NCBI GenBank assembly: GCA_016745315.1
Contig: CP066886.1
Span: 1,581,501 to 1,645,500, forward strand
Reading direction: 5' to 3'
DNA length: 64,000 bases
DNA from: Arthrospira sp. PCC 9108
GTDB lineage: Bacteria; Cyanobacteriota; Cyanobacteriia; Cyanobacteriales; Microcoleaceae
Shown here: positions 27,720 to 36,108 of the stretch, one piece after another
How the letters are laid out: every line of letters starts with the position of its first letter
Position numbering within the stretch: position 1 is the first letter of the stretch
Program-made: the position numbers and the translations under genes
The notes under the pieces: generated by a model
Told to the model about the DNA's origin: nothing
Database searches by the model: none
What the model saw: only the letters and a program-made list of their open reading frames with translations

Positions 27720-28043
27720 TTAGCGCCAGTGGCGATTTTCCAAATCTCGCATTTGACGTTCTAAACGGTCCAAGCGTCCCCGCAACTCATCAAGTTCTGC
27801 CTGGCGGGGAACACCGATATCCTGCATCATATTTTTAATCTGACGCTGCATCAAATCTTCCAGGCTTTGCTGATCCATTTTCAGGCGCTGCATCATCTCG
27901 TCAATAAAGCGTTTAGCATCATCTGGGTTAAGGGTTCCCTCTTTGACCCACTGATCTGTAACCTCCTGCAATTTCTCGGCTACCAGGGAGGTGGTGCCAA
28001 TACCAATCATCAAAAGCTGTTTGAGTAAATTGTTGTCATCCAT
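27720..28043 (-). CDS. Phasin-like coiled-coil protein
   Basis: A 107-residue protein beginning with a short hydrophobic helix (LLKQLLMIGIGTTSLVAEKLQEV), then amphipathic helices and a C-terminal heptad coiled coil (AELDELRGRLDRLERQMRDLENRH). The pattern matches small cyanobacterial proteins annotated as phasin family. Association with polyhydroxyalkanoate granules is not demonstrated by anything here. Start ATG 28,043 (MDDNNLL). Confidence 0.65.
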   Translation of the reverse strand: MDDNNLLKQLLMIGIGTTSLVAEKLQEVTDQWVKEGTLNPDDAKRFIDEMMQRLKMDQQSLEDLMQRQIKNMMQDIGVPRQAELDELRGRLDRLERQMRDLENRHWR

Positions 28044-28155
28044 AGGTTTTTAAGTATCTAGTAAAATTTAAGCTAGATTTACGGTCAAACAAACTGTATC
28101 ACTTTTCACTTTTTTTGTTGAAAGCCCCCTACTGTCGATCGCTATTGATTTTCCT

Positions 28156-28512
28156 ATGCCAGAATGTCCCCGTTGTCGTCAACCCGTTGATTCTCAGGCG
28201 ATCGCCTGTCCTTACTGCAAATATGAACTCAAGGCCTTTGGTCATCCGGGTATTCCGTTACACCGCGCTGATCAAGGGGAGTTTCTCTGCCAGAGTTGTC
28301 TTTATCATCAAGACGACACCTGTAATTTTCCTAAGCGTCCTTATGCCAGGGAATGCACACTCTATCAAGACCAGAGTAAACCCATTGTGCCTCAGCCTTC
28401 ACTCAACAGTCAGGTGAGATTTCCACACTCTGTGGGTGAATGGGTGCAAAGAAACGCCCTAGGGGTGGCTATTGTGATTATTATCATCATCAGTGTATTA
28501 CTAGCTTTGTAG
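28156..28512 (+). CDS. Zinc-ribbon protein with C-terminal membrane anchor
   Basis: A 118-residue protein. A CPRC...CPYC zinc ribbon occupies residues 4-21. A second cysteine cluster (CQSCLYHQDDTCNFP, then REC) occurs at about 54-79, and a C-terminal transmembrane helix (ALGVAIVIIIIISVLLAL) ends the protein. It is tail-anchored with the ribbons in the cytoplasm. Common in cyanobacteria, function unknown. Confidence 0.72.
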   Translation: MPECPRCRQPVDSQAIACPYCKYELKAFGHPGIPLHRADQGEFLCQSCLYHQDDTCNFPKRPYARECTLYQDQSKPIVPQPSLNSQVRFPHSVGEWVQRNALGVAIVIIIIISVLLAL

Positions 28513-28524
28513 CCGGGGAAGGAT

Positions 28525-29694
28525 CTACGATCGCACTACGGAACGGATTTCGTGCCAGAGGCGCTGATATTGTTGCATACTGGCAACAGTTAGGGGCAGC
28601 AAAAATTCACTGCGATCTAAAATGTCGGTATCTGGTAACAGTTGCGGATTTTCCCGTAAATCCTTGGGTAAATCGGCTCGTGGCATTCCCCAAACTATGG
28701 GGGAGGTTGCGCCAGTCAATAATGACATTTGGGTGGCTATTTCGGGTTGCCAACAAAAATCAATCCAGGCTTGCACTAGGGGGTTATTAGTGGCACTGGT
28801 GGCTTTAGGTTTGACCCACACATCTGACCATAGGGCCGTACCGGATTTAGGGATAGCGATCGCTATATTATGTTGTCGTTGCAGTTGGGGGGAAATATCT
28901 CCTGACCAACCGACAGCCAGCCAAGTATCGCCCAAAATTAGGGGTTTGAGATAATTATCAGAATCATAGAGGCGGACATTTTGGTGTAGTTGTTCCAATT
29001 GTGCCTTCAAGTCGGGAACTAGATCGAGATCAGGGGTGTTGTAGGAGTAGCCCAATTTTTTCAGGGTTAAACCAATCACCTCTCGCCCTTGATTTAATAG
29101 GGAGATGCGACCCTTGCACTCGGACCGCCATAGGTCTTCCCAGTCGGTGGGAGTCCAGCCTAATTTCTCAAACTTATCAACCCGATAAGCGATCGCTGTT
29201 GTCCCCCAGCGATAAGGGGCCCCCCAAATATTACCTTCTAGGGAGTCGCTCAATTCTCCGTTTTGGTTTCGTCTAACTAGATTTTGCCAGTTTTGGGGTA
29301 ATTGCTGCCACTGGGATAAATCCTCTGGGTTGAGGGGTTCGATTAACTCCTCTCTAATGGCTGCTGATAGCCAATAGTCGCCAATCATGACTAATAGCGC
29401 GGAGTTGCTAATGGCTTCGGCTTGTAATTGCTGGTAGAGGTCTTCGAGATTAAATTTGGGTACAAAATTTAACCCCGGCCGCTGCGGGTGTTGGCGGCGA
29501 AAGCGGTTTACCAGTTGAACGGGAACAGAACCATTTAGCAACTCGACCCGAAAATCTGTGGGCGTATCACATCCCCCGATTAATTCCACCAGTGCTAATA
29601 GACTTGTTCCCCACAGGAAAGATCGTCGGTTCACTAAACCCTTTTTGATAAATATTGTCCGATCATGTTTTGCGGATTCATTTAAGCTGAACAT
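28525..29694 (-). CDS. Spermidine/putrescine-type substrate-binding lipoprotein
   Basis: A 389-residue PotD-like periplasmic binding protein. A lipoprotein signal with lipobox LIGGC lies near residue 40, after an atypically long charged leader (MFSLNESAKHDRTIFIKKG). Motifs WGAPYRWGTTAIAYRVDKF, SLLNQGREVIGLTLKKLGY and WIDFCWQPEIATQMS match the polyamine-binding family. No permease or ATPase gene is adjacent; an orphan or a gene separated from its operon by the adjacent insertion are both possible. Confidence 0.85.
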   Translation of the reverse strand: MFSLNESAKHDRTIFIKKGLVNRRSFLWGTSLLALVELIGGCDTPTDFRVELLNGSVPVQLVNRFRRQHPQRPGLNFVPKFNLEDLYQQLQAEAISNSALLVMIGDYWLSAAIREELIEPLNPEDLSQWQQLPQNWQNLVRRNQNGELSDSLEGNIWGAPYRWGTTAIAYRVDKFEKLGWTPTDWEDLWRSECKGRISLLNQGREVIGLTLKKLGYSYNTPDLDLVPDLKAQLEQLHQNVRLYDSDNYLKPLILGDTWLAVGWSGDISPQLQRQHNIAIAIPKSGTALWSDVWVKPKATSATNNPLVQAWIDFCWQPEIATQMSLLTGATSPIVWGMPRADLPKDLRENPQLLPDTDILDRSEFLLPLTVASMQQYQRLWHEIRSVVRS

Positions 29695-30097
29695 TCCTTA
29701 GCATTGATTGACAATGCCTGGAAGGGGCTAACTTCCCTTTCCGCGTGCGTCACATCAGAAAGCGTTTCCTTTCCCCCAATGGTTGATCTATGTGACGCAC
29801 CCTACGGGTTATTTCAGATATATCAACCCTGTTTCACCTCTAAACGTCTCGCACACATATAACCATTGTACTCGGTTCTGAGCAATAATTGTCAAACTTG
29901 AGCCCGGCTTTTGGGGCGATCGCAACTACAACAGAGTTCGGTGCGTCAGATCTCAATATTCGGGTAAGTGTCAATTTGACACCCTACAGAAGCTCAATGG
30001 AGCTGAATCTGCTGTTGAGGTAGTGTCATTACTGGCTTAAATCTCATGGCGCTAACATTTCGTAACATCAGGCACAACACTGGGTTTAATTATCCGG
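29695..30097. other. Intergenic chromosome to the left of the mobile element
   Basis: About 400 bp without a gene. It contains a long-loop inverted repeat (29,745-29,800) and a second GTGCGTCA piece near 29,941, both related to the 23.9-24.8 kb array. It ends at attL of the mobile element. Confidence 0.6.
29745..29800. repeat. Inverted repeat GTGCGTCACAT / ATGTGACGCAC
   Basis: Perfect 11-bp arms (29,745-29,755 and 29,790-29,800) around a 34-nt loop, followed by CCTAC. The core GACGCACCCTAC is shared with each unit of the 12-copy array at 23.9-24.8 kb, so both belong to one dispersed repeat family. Confidence 0.8.
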
Positions 30098-30106
30098 TTT
30101 AATTCC
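30098..30106 (+). other. attL core
   Basis: TTTAATTCC at the left end. The right flank of this core (GTCAGAGCG) matches the intact internal site at 40,994-41,002 read in reverse. The left flank (TATCCGG) does not and is therefore host DNA. The inferred empty host site is CCGG-TTTAATTCC-AGTCG, intergenic. Confidence 0.8.
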
Positions 30107-30327
30107 GTCAGAGCGTGTTAACTATAAACCCTTATCCTGACAGCGATAGCGGGTTATTACTCAACCCGATAACTATGCCTAGTTACTCAAATGTTACTCA
30201 TAACTTAGTCCTAGCACAGGAAAATAATTTTGTCAACAGGTTGATTACTCAGTCAACAAGCACAACTTAATCAATCTGTCAAATATCCATTCCTCCCCCT
30301 AACCAAACACCGATAGGGTAACTCCCT

Positions 30328-30386
30328 TGTGATAGCAGTCAATGGCAAGCCTATCGGTTCGTTCCTCACCATTGACTGCTATCACA
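30328..30386. repeat. 18-bp perfect hairpin inside the left inverted repeat
   Basis: Arms 30,328-30,345 and 30,369-30,386 (core GTGATAGCAGTCAATGG) enclose a 23-nt loop containing CCTATCGG, which can also pair with CCGATAGG at 30,310-30,317. The same structure is present in the right repeat at about 40,714-40,772. Such cruciform-forming sequences occur at replication origins and recombination sites; its role here is inferred. Confidence 0.85.
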
Positions 30387-30603
30387 TCGGTCGCACCCCT
30401 AAGAGTGTTTGTTTCGGTTATGGGGGGAGGGTATGGCTCAAATTTCAAAACCCATAGGGGTAGTCAGATTATTAGTGAAATATTGAGGAGCCTACTCACT
30501 ACCAACAAAATGCGATCGCATAATCTGAACTATCATCTACCGGAACCAACCCGATACCCCTAAACAACTTTTCAACTGGTGACTTGTTTCGTTATCTCTC
30601 GCT

Positions 30604-30712
30604 GATACCTACATAATCCTAGAGAATTGCTTTACCAGCGACAACGGTTATCCACATAATCCTAGGGAATTGACTCCCCATCGAAACCGATACCTACATA
30701 CCGCTAGACAAG
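30604..30712. promoter_or_regulatory. Origin-like segment: iterons and a DnaA box
   Basis: Three spaced related repeats begin GATACCTACATAATCCTAG (30,604), CCACATAATCCTAGGGAATTG (about 30,652) and GATACCTACATACCGCTAG (30,689). A perfect DnaA-box consensus TTATCCACA lies at 30,648-30,656. The mirror copy is in the right repeat (DnaA box at 40,434-40,442). This looks like a plasmid-type replication origin. Confidence 0.5.
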
Positions 30713-30878
30713 TCTCCAATTTATAGGGGTACTGAGTTCCGCACGGGATGATTACCCCTAATAGACGGGTTAAGGTTTTGGCTTAGGGTGTTTATTGTGG
30801 GTAAATTAGAGGCAAGCATTCATATAAATGATTTCCAGGCCTGGAAAACCAGGCCTGGAAACAAAAAATATGCAAGCA

Positions 30879-30905
30879 CCCCCTACAGTCAGAAACCATA
30901 GGGGG
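30879..30905 (-). terminator. Terminator-like hairpin in the left repeat
   Basis: CCCCCTA pairs with TAGGGGG across a 13-nt loop. Read leftwards it is followed after about 10 nt by a run of six T. It lies about 45 bp after the stop of the 106-residue gene. A mirror copy ends the rightward operon near 40,174-40,200. Confidence 0.5.
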
Positions 30906-30950
30906 CCATTTAAGTTATTGAGTTAGCTGTTAGCTGTTAGGGCTTAGGGT

Positions 30951-31271
30951 TTAGGGTTTACTGCACTTAGTAATCATAGCGTTAGCTACATCTATTAACT
31001 TGTCTACAGTAACTTGGTCAGATTTTCCAACGTAGATGTGATGATTGACGCTACCATCCCACCCTTTGAGGTTCCAGTAGGTAAAACCATTGATTGAGAG
31101 TTTTTTGCACGCTGTAAATCGCTTTCCGTTAACCTCTAAAGCAAAAGATTTATTGGTTTCCAGATATTTAAACCATTCTAAAGAACCTACTTCAATACAG
31201 ATATTACCATGACCTACCAGAAACCCTTTGTAAGACCCTGTTAGTGTGACTACCGGGAGTAGCTTAGGCAT
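30951..31271 (-). CDS. Small protein with a WFEWLE/YWxxY..YLGKS-type domain
   Basis: A 106-residue protein starting at ATG 31,271 (MPKLLPVV) behind GGAGGTGA. The upstream frame extension overlaps the previous gene and is rejected. The stretch SLEWFKYLETNKSFALEV, GKRFTACKK, FTYWNLKGWDG, HHIYVGKSDQVTVDKLIDVA resembles a small domain found beside LuxR/MalT regulators and in mobile-element proteins (WLE..SFTF..GRFTARKE..YWYAYRK..YLGKS..LT..RL). The domain may bind nucleic acid. Its last codons (KP, stop) lie within the inverted repeat. Confidence 0.7.
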   Translation of the reverse strand: MPKLLPVVTLTGSYKGFLVGHGNICIEVGSLEWFKYLETNKSFALEVNGKRFTACKKLSINGFTYWNLKGWDGSVNHHIYVGKSDQVTVDKLIDVANAMITKCSKP

Positions 31272-31548
31272 GAAAATCACCTCCCAGTAGGATATCGCTG
31301 TTATAGCCGTTAATGTTGAAATCAGAGGCAATAATGCCTGGTTGAGGTTGAGAGATAATTGGATACTGAGATTCTACCCATTTTTCGTGTACCGTCATAA
31401 AATCAACAGCGGCGTTATGAGCTATTTCGGCTAATGTCACCCTAGTATCCTGGTTAGCGTAGGGGATATCTCGTGACATCATTTGAATGTAAATCTCCCT
31501 AGCCATTTCTGCAATAACCATCATTTTTTCTTGTTTAAACTCATCCAT
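31264..31548 (-). CDS. Hypothetical element protein, 94 residues
   Basis: A soluble, mostly helical protein (MDEFKQEKMMVIAEMAREIY...). Its last codons overlap the start of the downstream gene by 8 bp and contain that gene's Shine-Dalgarno sequence, so the two are translationally coupled. AGGAGATAG upstream gives a good ribosome-binding site. Not recognised. Confidence 0.65.
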   Translation of the reverse strand: MDEFKQEKMMVIAEMAREIYIQMMSRDIPYANQDTRVTLAEIAHNAAVDFMTVHEKWVESQYPIISQPQPGIIASDFNINGYNSDILLGGDFHA

Positions 31549-31579
31549 TTTTCTATCTCCTATTGATTGTTATCTGGAA

Positions 31580-31858
31580 TTAAAACTCGTCATAATCTTC
31601 CCCATAGTCTCCATTTTCGATTTCGTAATGATTCTGAATCTTTGCTTTAAGTAGCCTTTCGATACCTTTTAAAAGTTCCATTTCCGCCGACAAAAAATGT
31701 TCGTGGATTGCAATAAATTCCTCAATCTCATTAAATTTTTTGGGAGTTTTGGCAAGTTCTACTAAGTCGAGCAATCCCACAACATTAGGGTTTAATCGAT
31801 TGCTCATGTAGCTATATTCTACTACGTTTAATCCGGGCGTACTTGATTTGATTGACAT
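31580..31858 (-). CDS. Hypothetical element protein, 92 residues
   Basis: An acidic helical protein ending in a charged tail (ENGDYGEDYDEF). A good ribosome-binding site (AAAGGA) precedes ATG 31,858. Part of the leftward operon that follows the ATPase. Not recognised. Confidence 0.65.
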   Translation of the reverse strand: MSIKSSTPGLNVVEYSYMSNRLNPNVVGLLDLVELAKTPKKFNEIEEFIAIHEHFLSAEMELLKGIERLLKAKIQNHYEIENGDYGEDYDEF

Positions 31859-31918
31859 GGATTTATCCTTTGATAGTGGTTAAGTTGTGATAGTTTAACG
31901 TCATTTCGGACGGGTTTG

Positions 31919-32140
31919 TTACTCAATTTTAGTCAGCAAATGTTTAATGTAATTAAGTTGTTTTAGGAGTAATTGTTCCTTTGCGACTGCCAGGGAATAC
32001 TCGGTTTGACAATCATTCATTATTGTTATCAAAGTATCCTTAGCGTCTTGTTTGGTAGCATTGTAAATCGTGGTGTCTACCATTTGTTTAAACGTTTTAA
32101 ACCTTGTTTGAGTAATAGCGTCAATGTTATTTTGAGTCAT
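31919..32140 (-). CDS. Hypothetical element protein, 73 residues
   Basis: A small helical protein (MTQNNIDAITQTRFKTFKQM...) preceded by AAGGAGGGAA and starting 13 bp after the ATPase stop. Probable partner or accessory of the ATPase operon; no recognised family. Confidence 0.6.
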   Translation of the reverse strand: MTQNNIDAITQTRFKTFKQMVDTTIYNATKQDAKDTLITIMNDCQTEYSLAVAKEQLLLKQLNYIKHLLTKIE

Positions 32141-32153
32141 TTTAATTCCCTCC

Positions 32154-33353
32154 TTAAATAATTTGTTTCCAAACGTTTTTACCGTTTTGATTAATCATTG
32201 AATAGCCCCTGCTTTTCATTAGATTAGTCAACTCTGAAACATTAACGCGACTATCAAGATATCCATCTGTTTTAGCTCTCTCAATGGCTTCTTTTAACGC
32301 TTTCGGGTCGATATCAGTTACAACCTCGGTTAACTCAGGACATCCCGCGTTAATTGCCTGATTGTTTTGTTTCATTTTTGCCTCAATACTTTGAGTGATA
32401 AAACTGTCTAAAAATTGTTCAGTACCTGATGATATAGTCAAGATTTTTTCATTAACAAAATCCCAGTAATCATTGAAGCGTTTAATTGATTCATTGATAG
32501 ATAATTGATAAATCAATGAATGAGTGACAATAATTTCACTTGATAACCTAGCGTTAATGATATCTTTTTTGTGTTTCTGTAGTTGTTTTTTGACCTTGCT
32601 GTATTGATTGCAGTTATCGATATTTCTCCAGAAAATTTCTAATTGAGATGATAATTTATCAAGCGTAATATCCTCTACATCGTTTAAATCACTTAACTCG
32701 TAACTATTCCCCCTATATTCCTCTGATGTCATAGTCTCTCGTTTTTTAAACCATATAGGAAACATCCGTCTTTTGAGTTCGTTTAACTCCCACAATGTCC
32801 ACAATGGATGTATTGAATTAATCACCTTTAAAGCGAAAGCATTAAAAATCATGTTAGTTCCCGGTGTCTGACTACTGATGGTTATTCGGCTATTTTTGCG
32901 GTTTAACACCTTGAAAAGCGATAACATATTCTCATTTTCAATTAATAAGCTAGGGGTGATATCTTCCCATACCAATATAAAATTTTTCTCAAATTCACAT
33001 TGAAGGGGGTCATAAAATCGTTCATGTTGTATCTTGTTTCTCAGTGAAGCGAAAGTGCTATTAGCAAGCACCGAGGTTGTCTTGTATAGTTCAGATGCTA
33101 CGGTAGCTATCTGTGACTTTCCAGTACCGCTAGACCCCCAAAGGAACAGGATACCAGCGGTAGACATTAACGTTACTGGAGACGCTATAAACGAGGCGAT
33201 AATTGGAAACTGAATATCAGGATATGGTAGAACACAGACAGCCCGTAAAACAGACTCTAATTGCTCACCCAGGTTGCCTTCTGTGATTATTTCTTCTAGT
33301 TCAGATGACATCTGACTTCTAATTAGTCTATAATCAATATAGTCCTCAGACAT
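32154..33353 (-). CDS. P-loop ATPase, probable replication helicase (SF3/VirE-like)
   Basis: A 399-residue protein with Walker A GSSGTGKS at 73-80, preceded by a hydrophobic strand (GILFLW), Walker B ILVWED at 126-131, and a motif resembling SF3 motif C at about 155-165 (SRITISSQTPG). The arrangement suits a small replicative helicase of plasmids or phages. A packaging ATPase is less likely, as the spacing is short and no nuclease domain follows. The C-terminal 60 residues look like a winged-helix domain (DSRVNVSELTNLMKSRGYSM). No primase domain is seen. Confidence 0.7.
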   Translation of the reverse strand: MSEDYIDYRLIRSQMSSELEEIITEGNLGEQLESVLRAVCVLPYPDIQFPIIASFIASPVTLMSTAGILFLWGSSGTGKSQIATVASELYKTTSVLANSTFASLRNKIQHERFYDPLQCEFEKNFILVWEDITPSLLIENENMLSLFKVLNRKNSRITISSQTPGTNMIFNAFALKVINSIHPLWTLWELNELKRRMFPIWFKKRETMTSEEYRGNSYELSDLNDVEDITLDKLSSQLEIFWRNIDNCNQYSKVKKQLQKHKKDIINARLSSEIIVTHSLIYQLSINESIKRFNDYWDFVNEKILTISSGTEQFLDSFITQSIEAKMKQNNQAINAGCPELTEVVTDIDPKALKEAIERAKTDGYLDSRVNVSELTNLMKSRGYSMINQNGKNVWKQII

Positions 33354-33438
33354 GGTAGTAACCTCTTATCGCTCTTGACTTGTTGACATGGTATGGTAGT
33401 TATTCCCCCCTAAATATTTAGGGGGGATTTATTTGTGA

Positions 33439-34155
33439 CTACATTAATCGCAGTAATTCAATTAATGCAATTAATACATTAGAATCAAGTTGTTTAACCT
33501 TGTTATAAAGACTCTCAAAGCTAGGGTCACAATCCAAAACCTTAGCCCCTTCTGTTAACCTTTCCTCGAAGGTTTTGTATTTTGCCTTTCCATTAAATCC
33601 TGCTTTATTTTTAGTTTTGGATTCAATGAAAGCGTCAATATCTCCGATTGAGTAAGTAGCGAAAGATTGATTGAATGGATTAATACATTCAATTTCTAAG
33701 ATATTAGAAATATCAGAGTTTAAATTATCGTCTCCGATATTTCCCTCTAATATCCTGTCAGAAGGTCTGACTGATGATTGACTTAGATTTATTGTTGCTG
33801 TAAACATCACAGAACCGTCTGTAAGCATTGAGTCACTTTCGACTATTTTAAGCAATGCGAGTTCTGGAGATGTAGGGGTGTATTCTCGTTTTTTGCCGTT
33901 ATATTCAGTCTCGTATTTTTCAATACAAAACCGTACAGCAATTAATTCTTTATCACCTTGGGAATAACTCCAATCCCTATCATTGAAGTTAGAAAAATCC
34001 CCTGATACACCTTTCCCGAATATCCATAAATGAGGTGACTTAATTCGGAATTATGCATAATCAACAATTAGAAAGGTTGCCGTTTCACCGGGCTTAACTG
34101 CACTGCAATAACTAAATTTATCGTCCTGTTTTTTGCCGTAATATCCGATACTCAT
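33439..34155 (-). pseudogene. Hypothetical element gene with an in-frame stop
   Basis: A 239-codon frame from ATG 34,155 (MSIGYYGKKQDDKFSY) to 33,439 is interrupted once by TAA at 34,053-34,051, codon 35. Both sides read as good protein in the same frame (..FLIVDYA, stop, FRIKSPHLWIFGKGVSG..). It could be a nonsense mutation, a sequencing error or a read-through site. The downstream part (about 200 residues) might be made alone from an internal start. C-terminal helices follow an acidic linker. Function unknown; it sits between the nuclease-region genes and the ATPase. Confidence 0.7.
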
Positions 34156-34485
34156 GATTAACTATCCTTTGATGATTGATTATGACGTTTGAAATTTTTT
34201 TGCATACCTCCCAAAATTGAGGGTTACCAACAATTGATACTCGTAGGCTGCCTTCATTTGTCAACCTTGCTGTAGCGTCGTGACCTCTGTAGTCCCCCTA
34301 GGGCTATAACAACCCATATAGGAATAAGCTAAATCAAGGATTTCCTGGGTTTTATGTTCCTTTATAGGGGTTAGTATCCGGTAGGCTATTTGAGTGGTTT
34401 CTGACTCAAATAGGTGTGGGTTATAGGTGGTGTTTATTAACTCACCGTCAATGGAAAATAACCCCTTGTAGTGCAGTTTATTCAT
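34118..34485 (-). pseudogene. Hypothetical element gene split by a one-base frameshift
   Basis: Frame 1 runs from ATG 34,485 (MNKLHYKGLFSIDGELINTT) to YSYMGCYSPRG. Adding one base in the C5/G5 run at 34,294-34,298 joins it to DYRGHDATARLTNEGSLRV and onward to the stop at 34,118, giving about 122 residues. The start overlaps the end of the nuclease gene and the end overlaps the next gene, typical of a compact operon. A -1 slip at A-GGG-GGA is also conceivable. No family recognised. Confidence 0.6.
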
Positions 34486-34880
34486 TGTTTACCCTTGGAA
34501 TCTCTAAGTTTTTCAAAAGCCCCTTAAACTCGTCGATATTGATAAATGAGATGCCTTGCCATCGGTAGGATGTCCCCCTTATAACAAACCAACACTGATT
34601 GACTAAACCAGGATTAAGGTACTGCAATAACTGCATTTTTAGCTTAAATGAATCAGTTAATACTCCCTTAACTTCGATGTAACGATTAAAGAACGGACTA
34701 TAAAAGTCGGGGGTCCAGGTGATATTTTTCCAAGGTTTCTGGCAATGTGTTTATTCGTTTAATTCTGTTCTCTGGATTATCAGCATTAACCGTTATTTTT
34801 TCCGGCATTTCAGCCGGAAAGTATTCAGGGTCTAGGAACTCGTAAATCCTTCTAATCATTCCACAGCATTCTTCATTCAT
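34478..34880 (-). pseudogene. PD-(D/E)XK-type nuclease gene (DUF1064-like) with a frameshift
   Basis: The first frame (MNEECCGMIRRIYEFLDPEYF..INTLPETLEK) runs out at 34,698. One base fewer, in the T5/A5 run at 34,725-34,729 or the nearby G5 run at 34,709-34,713, joins it to WTPDFYSPFFNRYIEVKG and on to the stop at 34,478. This gives about 133 residues. The PD...EVKG signature is that of small phage nucleases or Holliday-junction resolvases. Frame 1 supplies the N-terminal helix and frame 2 the catalytic core, so neither part alone would work. Confidence 0.65.
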
Positions 34881-36108
34881 GTCTGTCTGGTATTGTGATT
34901 TGACGAACGTTGTTTTCTGGCGGCAAATAATCTTTATCTTCAGACAGAATCCATAGTTTATAGCTATAATTACGGGTGTTCTCCCAAATTCGTGTACCGT
35001 CTAAGGAGGTGTAGTTTAATCTAGTACTCGTAGGAAATACTGGATACCAGTATGTATTTTCATACCACCTACCTCGATAGGCATTCGAAAATATGTCAGA
35101 CTCATATTCGTAGTATGATTGATGACCTCTATCAGCATATGGAACTTCCCATAAATGTATATACTCTAACATTGCTTCCGGGTCTTTAGTCCAAACAGTT
35201 GTTACGTCTGTCCAGGTTGTGGTTGGAGTTAAACGGTAAAAGATAGACCCGAATAATGGACTAATACTAAGCCTATTTGGACCACGACATGAAGCGTTAT
35301 ATTCAGAGTTATAAAAACTATTAAATGAAACATTTTCACAACCTGAATTCATATAGTAAGGTTTTAACGGGTATAACTTACGATGTTTAACATAATCATT
35401 ATGTACAATTATCGGCTCTTCGTAATTGTACTCTGAATCATTCCATGATTCTTCCCACTCTATAAACACATCTAATCCAATCTTATTAAGTCTAAAATTT
35501 GACGTTGTTGATTCCTGCTTTCTCCACCAATGCCTATTAATACTAGATGTTCCACTGCTAAGTCTACTATTTACTATTTGAGCAAAAATCATTAAATGCC
35601 ATTTATCATTATTTTTAACAGGATAATCACGAGGGTCTGGCATTTCGTTCCCCGGTTTTGGTGGCCGCCTTCCTTTATCATCATCTACCTCGTCACCGCT
35701 ATTAGGACCGCCAAAACCTCTACCAGCGCCACCCTTTCCCCTAGGTTTTTTTCCTCCCTTTGGTTCATCTCTTTTTGGGGGTTCCTCGTCTACTCGTCGT
35801 GTGTCATCATCTACTCGTCGTGCCTCGTCTTCTCTTTTCCACCTACCATGGTCTTCTGGGTTAATTCCACGCGGCACTCTGGTAATTGGGTCCCAAGGAT
35901 TTACTAATCCGGGAACACCTCCTCTATCTCTTTCCCTTGCATACGGTAAACCCCTACCAAAGTCCATTGTTGAAGATGTTTGGTCACCTAAATCTCCTGC
36001 TAAACCTGAACTTACACCGCCTGACCTACCAACCCCGCCTGACCTACCAATATTCCTGGGTGTGCTTGACCTAATAGTATCTTTAATTTTTATAGTGTCT
36101 CTAACCAT
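34873..36108 (-). CDS. Large element protein: charged low-complexity arm plus aromatic-rich domain
   Basis: A 411-residue protein. Residues 1-160 are low-complexity: repeats of RSGGV, then charged repeats (ARRVDDDTRRVDEEPPKRDEP), then KGGKKPRGKGGAGRGFGG. Residues about 170-411 form a Tyr/Trp/Asn-rich, probably beta-structured domain (KWHLMIFAQIVNSRLSS, YWYPVFPTSTRLNY, SYKLWILSEDKDYL). There is no signal peptide or membrane helix. The layout suits a structural or attachment protein, or a nucleoprotein arm, but no family is recognised. First gene of the leftward operon; its end overlaps the nuclease gene start. Confidence 0.6.
   Translation of the reverse strand: MVRDTIKIKDTIRSSTPRNIGRSGGVGRSGGVSSGLAGDLGDQTSSTMDFGRGLPYARERDRGGVPGLVNPWDPITRVPRGINPEDHGRWKREDEARRVDDDTRRVDEEPPKRDEPKGGKKPRGKGGAGRGFGGPNSGDEVDDDKGRRPPKPGNEMPDPRDYPVKNNDKWHLMIFAQIVNSRLSSGTSSINRHWWRKQESTTSNFRLNKIGLDVFIEWEESWNDSEYNYEEPIIVHNDYVKHRKLYPLKPYYMNSGCENVSFNSFYNSEYNASCRGPNRLSISPLFGSIFYRLTPTTTWTDVTTVWTKDPEAMLEYIHLWEVPYADRGHQSYYEYESDIFSNAYRGRWYENTYWYPVFPTSTRLNYTSLDGTRIWENTRNYSYKLWILSEDKDYLPPENNVRQITIPDRHE

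Larger units (their letters stand above)
30098..30961 (+). repeat. Left long inverted repeat (864 bp)
   Basis: Nearly identical to the reverse complement of 40,118-41,002 apart from scattered substitutions and one replaced block near 30,829-30,861. It carries a GTTACTCA-rich outer part, an 18-bp hairpin, iteron-like repeats with a DnaA-box match, a terminator-like hairpin, and at the inner edge the final codons of the flanking gene. Confidence 0.95.

Noticed and set aside
30342..30563. 73-codon frame in the left repeat, and its 63-codon copy at 40,567-40,758
   Set aside because: It overlaps the hairpin, diverges at the end between copies, has no ribosome-binding site and looks like a by-product of the repeat.
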